Shown here piece by piece: positions 5,989 to 10,872 of a stretch of 10,872 nucleotides of DNA (its first letter is position 1; every line of letters begins with the position of its first letter). Both the position numbers and the translations under genes were made by a program. The notes beneath the pieces are model-generated. The model did not search any database, was not told where the DNA came from, and worked only from the letters and a program-made list of their open reading frames with translations. Origin of the DNA: Bacillota bacterium (lineage in GTDB: Bacteria; Bacillota; Clostridia; Christensenellales; Borkfalkiaceae); NCBI GenBank assembly GCA_003343765.1, contig QAKO01000016.1:14366-25237 (forward strand). The letters run 5' to 3'.

Positions 5989-7077
5989 ATGAATGGTTAT
6001 TTTAAAAAAACGGCGCATACGGTAAAATTATCGTTTACGCTGGTGGGGACGATCGTCGGAGCGGGTTTTTTATCGGGGGCGGAGCTTGTCCGCTTTTTCC
6101 CTTCGGAAGGGTATTTGTCCTATGCGATAATTTCCGCGCTGCTGTATGCGGGATGTTTTTATCTGTTGTATCGGTGCGGGAAAAAATTCGGCGGATTTGC
6201 AGGCACGGTCAATGCGTTGTTCGGAAAAGGCGCGCAGATCATCCGCAGTGTTCTGCTGATCAGCTCTCTCGTCATGTGTGCGAGTATGTTTGCGGGACTG
6301 AACGCTGCGGCGGAGGAGGGATTGGGTTGGAAGAGTGTCTTCCCTCTGGCGGCACTGACAGCGTTGCCGCTTTTGTATTTTTTATCGGGAAAAGGCGTGA
6401 AAGGATTGTTCTGGGTCAACCTTGCTCTGGTGCCGTTTATTCTTGTTTTTGTGGTATCGTATGCCGGAATTTCGTACGAACCCGGCTTGGCCGGTGATCC
6501 TTTGTTGGCATTTTCCTGTCTGTTTTCGATCCTGGTTTACGTGGCTATGAATTGTTTTCTGGCGGCGCCGCTGATCTGTGACGCGGGAGCAGAAGGAGAA
6601 AACGGCGGGGGCGGCTGTATTACGGCCGCGGCTCTGATCGGATTTTGTACGGCAGTTCTACTTTCCAACATTGCAAAGGCAGGTGAGGCGGCGCAGAATG
6701 CGCAGATGCCTTTTTTGTACGCGCTGGGTGGGGAAAAGATCAAAGTCATTTTTTCGCTCGTCTGTATTTGCGGGATCTTGACGACGCTTTTTTCTTCCTG
6801 GTATCCTCTGCATACCGCAATGCAGGAAAAGCGGCGCGCCAAAGTCTGGCGCGCCGCCCTGCTCGCGGCTGCGTTCGTGCTGTCGCTGTTCGGATTGAAA
6901 CCGATTATCCGGTTTGTGTATCCGCTTGTCGGCGCGGCAGGCGCAATTTTCCTTGCGGTGTGCGTCGTGCGGAGCCGTTTACTTTTTGACGAGCCATTTT
7001 TCGGCAAGCGCGACCAGCGCGTACATGCCTGCGGCAAGCACGCACAGGATCGCCGTTGCCGCCATCACGAGATCTAA
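5989..7077 (+). CDS. YkvI-family membrane protein (putative LeuT-fold transporter)
   Basis: This is a 362-aa polytopic membrane protein with about ten hydrophobic segments (roughly 12-32, 43-63, 87-107, 115-133, 139-160, 172-196, 208-227, 252-272, 285-302, 307-326). The N-terminal motif TLVGTIVGAGFLSGAELVRFF (18-38) matches the GAGFxSGxE...FF pattern of the YkvI family (COG3949-like), whose substrate is not established. Family members are about 330-350 aa. From residue 331 the protein becomes hydrophilic and rich in Arg, His and Cys; this tail is encoded entirely on the antisense of the convergent permease gene and is probably a recent read-through extension. The ATG at 5989 has only a weak AGAAG nearby, so translation may be inefficient or the start uncertain. 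No plus-strand terminator is visible after 7077. Confidence 0.82.
   Translation: MNGYFKKTAHTVKLSFTLVGTIVGAGFLSGAELVRFFPSEGYLSYAIISALLYAGCFYLLYRCGKKFGGFAGTVNALFGKGAQIIRSVLLISSLVMCASMFAGLNAAAEEGLGWKSVFPLAALTALPLLYFLSGKGVKGLFWVNLALVPFILVFVVSYAGISYEPGLAGDPLLAFSCLFSILVYVAMNCFLAAPLICDAGAEGENGGGGCITAAALIGFCTAVLLSNIAKAGEAAQNAQMPFLYALGGEKIKVIFSLVCICGILTTLFSSWYPLHTAMQEKRRAKVWRAALLAAAFVLSLFGLKPIIRFVYPLVGAAGAIFLAVCVVRSRLLFDEPFFGKRDQRVHACGKHAQDRRCRHHEI
6827..6857 (-). terminator. Probable terminator of the importer operon, inside the YkvI-like gene
   Basis: A perfect 11-bp GC-only-plus-one stem (6831-6841 with 6847-6857) has a 5-nt loop and contains GGCGCGCC in each arm. On the minus strand it is followed at once by TTTT (complement of 6827-6830). 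It lies about 120 nt beyond the permease stop codon, so leftward transcripts would end here. The same bases encode residues around 281-290 of the YkvI-like protein. On the plus strand no T-run follows. Confidence 0.6.
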
Positions 7078-7794
7078 ACGGAATACCTGGCCGCCGTAAA
7101 CGATCAGATAGCCGAGCCCCGCTTTGGATACGATGTATTCTCCCATGATCGAGCCGATCCATGCCATGCCGACACAGATCTTCAGCATTCCGATAAACTG
7201 CGGAATGGCGGAAGGTATGACGAGTTTGACCAGGATTTGAAATTTTGTCGCGCCCATGGATTCGAGAAGTAAGATCTTGTTTTTGTCTGTCGCTAAAAAT
7301 CCGCCGAGCATGTTCATGACGGCGACGATGATCCCGACCAGAACGGTCATGAATACGATGGCGGAAGATCCCGTTCCGAACCAGATGATAATGACCGGCC
7401 CGAGTGCGATCTTCGGCAGGGAATTGAGTACGACGATATACGGTTCCAATACCCGCCGCGCGCCTTCGCTCCACCATAGGAGCAGGGCGATGCTCGTGCC
7501 GAGAACGACGGCGATGGCAAAGCCTGCGAGCGTTTCCCAAAGCGTCGTGCCGATGTGATAGAAAAGCGAGCCGTCGGAGGCGAGACTCACGATCATGTTC
7601 CAGATACGGGAAGGGGAACTGATGATAAACGGGTCTACCAGCTGTAATGCGGCGATCAGTTCCCAGACCCCGAGAATGAAAATGAGAAGCCCTGCGCGCC
7701 AGATCTGTACCAGCAGATTGTTTCGGCGCAGTTTTTTTAAGTACAGCGCATGTTCGGGTGAACATATGCGCACGGTATCCGATGATTTTTTCAT
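6979..7794 (-). CDS. ABC importer permease, SsuC/TauC/ThiX-type
   Basis: This is a 271-aa inner-membrane permease of the binding-protein-dependent importer family (BPD_transp_1), close to the usual 250-270 aa. After a basic cytosolic N-terminus there are about six membrane segments (roughly 32-52, 85-107, 120-140, 145-166, 195-218, 240-262). The cytosolic EAA loop that contacts the ATPase is visible as ESMGATKFQILVKLVIPSAIP (178-198), with Gly181 and Pro194 at the conserved places. The N-terminal motif VWELIAALQLVDPFIISSPSRI (43-64) is typical of the nitrate/sulfonate/taurine class. The start overlaps the ATPase stop as ATGA (7794-7791), giving translational coupling. The 3' end overlaps the convergent YkvI-like gene by 99 bp. 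The natural-looking C-terminus EKWLVKK suggests that this gene's end is ancestral. Confidence 0.94.
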   Translation of the reverse strand: MKKSSDTVRICSPEHALYLKKLRRNNLLVQIWRAGLLIFILGVWELIAALQLVDPFIISSPSRIWNMIVSLASDGSLFYHIGTTLWETLAGFAIAVVLGTSIALLLWWSEGARRVLEPYIVVLNSLPKIALGPVIIIWFGTGSSAIVFMTVLVGIIVAVMNMLGGFLATDKNKILLLESMGATKFQILVKLVIPSAIPQFIGMLKICVGMAWIGSIMGEYIVSKAGLGYLIVYGGQVFRLDLVMAATAILCVLAAGMYALVALAEKWLVKK

Positions 7795-8558
7795 GCGTTC
7801 AACTCCTTCCAGAGCAGTTCAAACCATTTTGAAAACTGCGGCGATTCGCGGCGCTTGAGCGGCACGGCATTCCCGAACAGAAGCTCGTGCGCGGCGACCA
7901 CCTTCGCGGGGCGCGCGCTCAGCACAAAAATGCGGTCGGCAACCGAAATGGCTTCCGAAATGTCATGCGTAACCAGAATGGCTGTCTTTTTTTCGCTGCG
8001 GATGATGTTGTACACGTCATCGCATACGGAAAGCCGCGTCTGGTAATCGAGTGCGGAAAACGGTTCGTCGAGCAGCAGAATATCGGGCTGTGCCGCCAGC
8101 GTGCGGATGAGCGCCGCACGCTGGCGCATTCCGCCCGAAAGCTGGTCGGGCATATGCTTTAAAAATCCGCCCAGTCCGTATTTTTCCGCAAGAGCCAGCG
8201 CGCGCTTGCGGTTTTCGGGCGTGTTGATCTTTTTGATCTCCAGGGGCAGAAATATGTTCTGTTCCACCGTCCGCCACGGGAAAAGTTCGTCTTTTTGCAG
8301 CATATATCCGAAACATGCCATGCCGCGCCGTACTTTTTCGCCGCGCACGCGCACGCTTCCTTCCGACGGCGGCAACAGCCCCGCCGCAAGGGAAAGTACG
8401 GTCGTCTTTCCGCAACCCGAAGGCCCGATCACCGCTATGAATTCGCCTTCGTTCACGCTGAAACTCATGCCGTCTGCGGCAAGCGTTTCGCCTGTCTTCG
8501 TATGATAGATCATGCGCACACTGTCAAATTCAAGAATAGGGTTGCCCTGTTGTTTCAT
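7791..8558 (-). CDS. ABC importer ATPase, SsuB/TauB/ThiZ-type
   Basis: This is a 255-aa cytosolic ATP-binding subunit. Walker A is GPSGCGKTT (45-53), the Q-loop Gln is 88 (YMLQKDELFPW), the signature is LSGGM (140-144), Walker B is ILLLDE (160-165), the D-loop is SALD (168-171) and the switch His is 198. All catalytic residues are intact. LFPWRTVEQNI (92-102) is characteristic of the nitrate/sulfonate/taurine family. The ATG at 8558 is preceded at 8 nt by AGAGG. The gene sits between the lipoprotein gene (72-nt gap with a hairpin) and the permease gene (4-nt ATGA overlap). It powers uptake through two copies of the permease. Confidence 0.95.
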   Translation of the reverse strand: MKQQGNPILEFDSVRMIYHTKTGETLAADGMSFSVNEGEFIAVIGPSGCGKTTVLSLAAGLLPPSEGSVRVRGEKVRRGMACFGYMLQKDELFPWRTVEQNIFLPLEIKKINTPENRKRALALAEKYGLGGFLKHMPDQLSGGMRQRAALIRTLAAQPDILLLDEPFSALDYQTRLSVCDDVYNIIRSEKKTAILVTHDISEAISVADRIFVLSARPAKVVAAHELLFGNAVPLKRRESPQFSKWFELLWKELNA

Positions 8559-8591
8559 TGGTGTTTCCTCTCCGTTTGTTCAAAACTTCTG

Positions 8592-8625
8592 CCCGCAGTG
8601 CAGTCCTTTCAGCCTGCACTGCGGG
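8592..8625 (-). promoter_or_regulatory. Intercistronic hairpin between binding protein and ATPase genes
   Basis: A perfect 12-bp stem (8592-8603 with 8614-8625, 10-nt loop) fills the 72-nt gap, starting 5 nt after the lipoprotein stop. On the minus strand the bases after the stem are CAGAAGTTTTG, only a weak T-run. It is therefore more likely a partial terminator or a 3'-end stabiliser that lets the binding protein be made in excess over the membrane complex, a common arrangement in importer operons. Confidence 0.65.
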
Positions 8626-8630
8626 TTCCT

Positions 8631-9638
8631 TTACTCGTTCAGCTGTGCGTAAATCCTGGAAGAATAGGATGTATCCACCAGTTCGGAAAGCGTTACCCGC
8701 TTTTCCAGTTCTCCGGCATTTTCAATGATGTCCTGCAGACGGTTGAATGCGTCTTCGGTCATGGTCATGTCTTCCTGCCAGGAATCGATTGCTTTGTAGC
8801 TGTTCAGCGACGTTTCAATGGAAGAAACTTCCGTTCCGTCAAAATAGGATTTCAAAAGCTCCGCCGCCGTCGCGCTGTCCGTATCGTTGATGTATGCGAT
8901 CCCTTTCATCACCGCCCGCAAAAAGCCTTCGATCACGCTTTCGTTTTCGGAAATATACTTTTCCCGCGCGATAAAGCAGGTGTAGGGCACTTCGCCCGAT
9001 GCTTCGCCCACGGACGCTACAATATACCCCTTGCCCGCTTTTTCGTATTCGGACGCAACAGGCTCAAACATCGTGCAGTAATCGGCAGTACCACCTTCGA
9101 AGGCGGCGGTCATATTATTGAAGTTCACGTCGTAATTCATATGCACGTTCACGCCGTCGGTCAGTCCGTTTGCATTGAGAATGTATTCAAAGGTCATGGC
9201 CGGTACGCCGCCTTTGCGGCCTGCCAGAATCTCTTTGCCCGCAAGACTGGTCGCCCAGTCGAATGTATCCGCTTCGTCAACACGCGAAACGAGGAACGAT
9301 CCGTCACGCTTGGTCAGCTGCCCGAATACCGTCGGTACGTTGTTGGAGCCTCCGATCAGTACGTAAAGCGCCGCTTCCGGCCCGCAGAATCCGATGTCCG
9401 CACTGCCCGAAAGCACCGCCGCCATCACGTTGTCTGCTCCGCCGCCGTTGGAAAGATCGATCTCTATGTTTTCATCTTCAAAATAGCCGAGCGCTTCCGC
9501 CGCATACAACGGTGCGTAAAACACGGAATGCGTCACTTCGCTCAACCGTATCTTTGTCGCGCCCGTGTTGCTCTGGCAGGCAGAGAATGGCAGCACTGCA
9601 AACAGTACGCAAAGAATTGCCGTAAGTATCTTTTTCAT
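8631..9638 (-). CDS. ABC importer substrate-binding lipoprotein, NMT1/THI5-like
   Basis: This is a 335-aa extracellular solute-binding lipoprotein. It has a classical signal peptide (Lys2-Lys3, hydrophobic 4-18) and a lipobox FSAC ending at Cys21, which would be lipidated and membrane-anchored. The mature part starts with LSEVTHSVFYAPLYAAEALGYF (32-53) and continues with GGGADNVMAAVLSGSADIGF (65-84), the hallmark of the NMT1/THI5/SsuA fold. Members bind sulfonates, nitrate-like ions, pyrimidine thiamine precursors and other small organics. No linked enzyme or riboswitch indicates which applies here. GAGAGG lies 6 nt before the ATG. It is the first gene of a lipoprotein-ATPase-permease operon. 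An open 452-codon frame on the opposite strand is a shadow. Confidence 0.93.
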   Translation of the reverse strand: MKKILTAILCVLFAVLPFSACQSNTGATKIRLSEVTHSVFYAPLYAAEALGYFEDENIEIDLSNGGGADNVMAAVLSGSADIGFCGPEAALYVLIGGSNNVPTVFGQLTKRDGSFLVSRVDEADTFDWATSLAGKEILAGRKGGVPAMTFEYILNANGLTDGVNVHMNYDVNFNNMTAAFEGGTADYCTMFEPVASEYEKAGKGYIVASVGEASGEVPYTCFIAREKYISENESVIEGFLRAVMKGIAYINDTDSATAAELLKSYFDGTEVSSIETSLNSYKAIDSWQEDMTMTEDAFNRLQDIIENAGELEKRVTLSELVDTSYSSRIYAQLNE

Positions 9639-9836
9639 GTAAAACCTCTCTAAAATATAAAGTCTGATATTTTATTGTATGCAGAAGCCTTTCTTTTTGT
9701 TTGAACTTTTCCGTGTATTTGCCCGTGATTTTTTTAAGAAGAAAATGTTTTTGAAGGCGGCTTGGAGAGAAAGGAGCAAAACGAAGAAAAGGGGGAACGG
9801 AATACAACGGATTTTTTTAGGGAAAACCAAAATAGA
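9639..9836. other. Leader/promoter region of the importer operon
   Basis: No gene is supported in this AT-rich stretch. Apart from the ribosome binding site GAGAGG (9650-9645, minus strand) I see no consensus minus-strand promoter; TACAAT near 9680 and TATATT near 9657 are possible -10 boxes without good -35 partners. A purine-rich tract runs over about 9766-9800 on the plus strand. I see no conserved riboswitch core such as the TPP or SAM motifs. Confidence 0.4.
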
Positions 9837-9865
9837 TTGACAATCATCGCATGATTTATTATAAT
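9837..9865 (+). promoter_or_regulatory. Perfect-consensus promoter of valS
   Basis: TTGACA (9837-9842), a 17-bp spacer and TATAAT (9860-9865) match the sigma-A consensus exactly. The spacer contains the palindrome AATCAT-CGC-ATGATT (9842-9856), and ATGATT recurs at 9864-9869, which could be a repressor site. Transcription should start near 9872, giving a leader of about 87 nt before the valS start. Confidence 0.85.
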
Positions 9866-9918
9866 GATTCACATACACTAAAATGGGGAAAAAGCGCGGA
9901 TGGCGCGATAGAAATTTT

Positions 9919-9944
9919 TTTTGCCGCGGGGTGAGACGGCAAAA
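9919..9944 (+). promoter_or_regulatory. Small hairpin next to the valS ribosome binding site
   Basis: TTTTGCCG (9919-9926) pairs perfectly with CGGCAAAA (9937-9944) across a 10-nt loop. The right arm reaches the start of the Shine-Dalgarno region (AAGGGGAAGG, 9943-9952). It could modulate translation, or simply keep the ribosome binding site open by isolating upstream sequence. Confidence 0.45.
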
Positions 9945-9958
9945 GGGGAAGGTTGTTT

Positions 9959-10872
9959 ATGGAAATGCAAAAGACGTACAATCCGAAAGATTTCGAGGAC
10001 AGGCTGTATGCCGAATGGATGGAGAAGAACTATTTCCGTGCGGAAGTAGACCCTTCCAAAATTCCGTTCACGATCGTGATTCCGCCCCCCAATATTACGG
10101 GACAGCTGCATTTGGGACATGCTCTCGACAACACGATCATCGACGCATTGATCCGTTTCAAGCGTATGCAGGGGTATTCGGCGCTGTATCTGCCGGGGTG
10201 TGACCATGCGTCCATTGCGACGGAAGTCAAGATCGTCGAGCAGATGAAGCAAGAGGGGCTGACGAAAAAGGATGTCGGCCGCGAAGGATTCCTCAAACGC
10301 GCCTGGGCATGGAAAGAAAAATACGGCGGACGCATTGTGGAACAGATGAAAAAGATGGGCGTTTCCTGTGACTGGTCGCGCCTTGCGTTCACGATGGACG
10401 AGAATTGTTCGCGTGCGGTGCGGGAAGTATTTGTCAATCTCTATGAAAAGGGATTGATCTACCGCGGCGATCGGATCATCAACTGGTGTCCCGGCTGCAA
10501 GACGGCTTTGTCGGACGCGGAAGTGGAATACAGTGAAGACGCATCTTTCTTCTGGCATCTGAAATATCCTGTCAAAGACAGCGACGAAAGCATTGTGGTG
10601 GCGACGACGCGTCCGGAAACGATGCTCGGAGATACGGCCGTAGCCGTGAATCCGAATGATAAGCGCTATACGCATATGATCGGTAAGACGCTGACCCTGC
10701 CGTTGGTAGGGCGCGAGATCCCGATCGTTGCGGACGATTATGTGGATATGGAATTCGGTTCGGGAGCGGTAAAGATCACGCCCGCGCACGATCCGAACGA
10801 CTTTGAGGTCGGTTTGCGGCACGATCTGCCCGTGATCCGCGTCATGAACGATGACGGAACGATGAATGCGGA
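9959..10872 (+). CDS. valS: Valyl-tRNA synthetase, N-terminal part (3' end outside window)
   Basis: The first 304 codons of a class Ia aminoacyl-tRNA synthetase that attaches valine to tRNA-Val in the cytosol. The adenylation signature PPPNITGQLHLGHAL (42-56) contains the HIGH-type motif HLGH (51-54). PGCDHASIATE (79-89) is the ValRS form of the following conserved block. A WCPGC motif (177-181 region) precedes the CP1 editing domain, recognisable by TTRPETMLGDTAVAV (216-230) and GSGAVKITPAHDPNDF (267-282), which hydrolyses mischarged threonyl-tRNA. The KMSKS loop and anticodon domain lie beyond the edge. I chose the ATG at 9959 (MEMQKTYNP) because GAAGG ends 6 nt upstream; the ATG at 9965 would be about 12 nt away. 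The frame is intact to the last base. Confidence 0.97.
   Translation, partial: MEMQKTYNPKDFEDRLYAEWMEKNYFRAEVDPSKIPFTIVIPPPNITGQLHLGHALDNTIIDALIRFKRMQGYSALYLPGCDHASIATEVKIVEQMKQEGLTKKDVGREGFLKRAWAWKEKYGGRIVEQMKKMGVSCDWSRLAFTMDENCSRAVREVFVNLYEKGLIYRGDRIINWCPGCKTALSDAEVEYSEDASFFWHLKYPVKDSDESIVVATTRPETMLGDTAVAVNPNDKRYTHMIGKTLTLPLVGREIPIVADDYVDMEFGSGAVKITPAHDPNDFEVGLRHDLPVIRVMNDDGTMNA

Noticed and set aside
6905..7765. 286-codon minus-strand frame within the permease gene
   Set aside because: Arg/His-rich out-of-frame reading of the permease gene, which has the EAA loop and membrane segments in its own frame.
8295..9653. 452-codon open frame on the plus strand, antisense to the binding-protein gene
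   Set aside because: Its protein is rich in Arg, His, Phe and Cys with no family pattern. The opposite strand encodes a complete lipoprotein with signal peptide, lipobox and NMT1/THI5 motifs, so this is a shadow.
9639..9836. TPP or other riboswitch upstream of the importer operon, which would point to thiamine-precursor uptake
   Set aside because: I could not find the conserved TPP core or another riboswitch core on the minus strand.
9883..10203. 106-codon plus-strand frame starting in the valS leader
   Set aside because: It overlaps valS in another frame, has no proper ribosome binding site and resembles an out-of-frame translation.
9878..10822. 314-codon minus-strand open frame opposite valS
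   Set aside because: Basic, low-similarity shadow of the intact valyl-tRNA synthetase frame.
1..10872. Defence island, mobile element or novel multi-gene system
   Set aside because: All sizeable genes belong to recognisable housekeeping, transport or regulator families. No integrase, transposase, terminal repeats, nuclease or helicase clusters are visible.

Overview
The window looks like an ordinary stretch of chromosome from a Gram-positive, Clostridia-like member of the Bacillota. The signs are strong AGGAGG-type ribosome binding sites, a TTG start, consensus sigma-A promoters, a heterodimeric MarR-controlled ABC exporter, a YkvI-type membrane protein and a lipoprotein-dependent ABC importer. 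Base composition is moderate, with many GCG/CGC codons. The partial gene at the left edge is visibly more AT-rich than the rest. I cannot place the organism below class level.

Layout, left to right. (1) The 3' end of an unrecognised acidic, aromatic-rich protein (1-345, +) ends in an intrinsic terminator. (2) A MarR-family regulator (585-1037, -) has its own terminator and is divergent from (3) two overlapping ABC half-exporter genes (1206-3002 and 2989-4839, +). The 168-bp gap between them holds back-to-back near-consensus promoters and palindromes suited to a MarR operator. The two half-transporters show the asymmetry of a heterodimeric multidrug-type exporter: one degenerate and one canonical ATP site. 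A 22-bp stem terminator closes the operon. (4) A 180-aa flavodoxin-fold flavoprotein with a compact four-cysteine motif (5157-5699, -) is transcribed from a promoter with a 19-bp spacer and a centred palindrome, the classic MerR-regulated architecture. No MerR gene is present in the window. (5) A YkvI-family membrane protein (5989-7077, +) runs convergently 99 bp into (6) a substrate-binding lipoprotein / ATPase / permease operon of the SsuABC-TauABC-ThiXYZ type (9638 down to 6979, -). A hairpin separates the lipoprotein gene from the ATPase gene. (7) The 5' part of valS (9959 to the right edge, +) is driven by a perfect-consensus promoter and has a leader too short for a T-box.

How the parts work together. 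The MarR protein most likely represses the exporter pair, and possibly itself, until a toxic ligand appears. The flavoprotein is probably induced by a MerR-type sensor of thiol, aldehyde or oxidative stress encoded elsewhere. The importer operon takes up a small organic solute (sulfonate, nitrate-like or pyrimidine-type) that the sequence does not identify. I see no phage, insertion sequence, CRISPR or defence locus, and nothing that convincingly amounts to a new multi-gene system. The items most worth a second look are regulatory and architectural: the MerR-type promoter without its regulator, the convergent overlap with a terminator placed inside the neighbouring gene, the marR/exporter control region, and the 12-nt phased repeat after marR.
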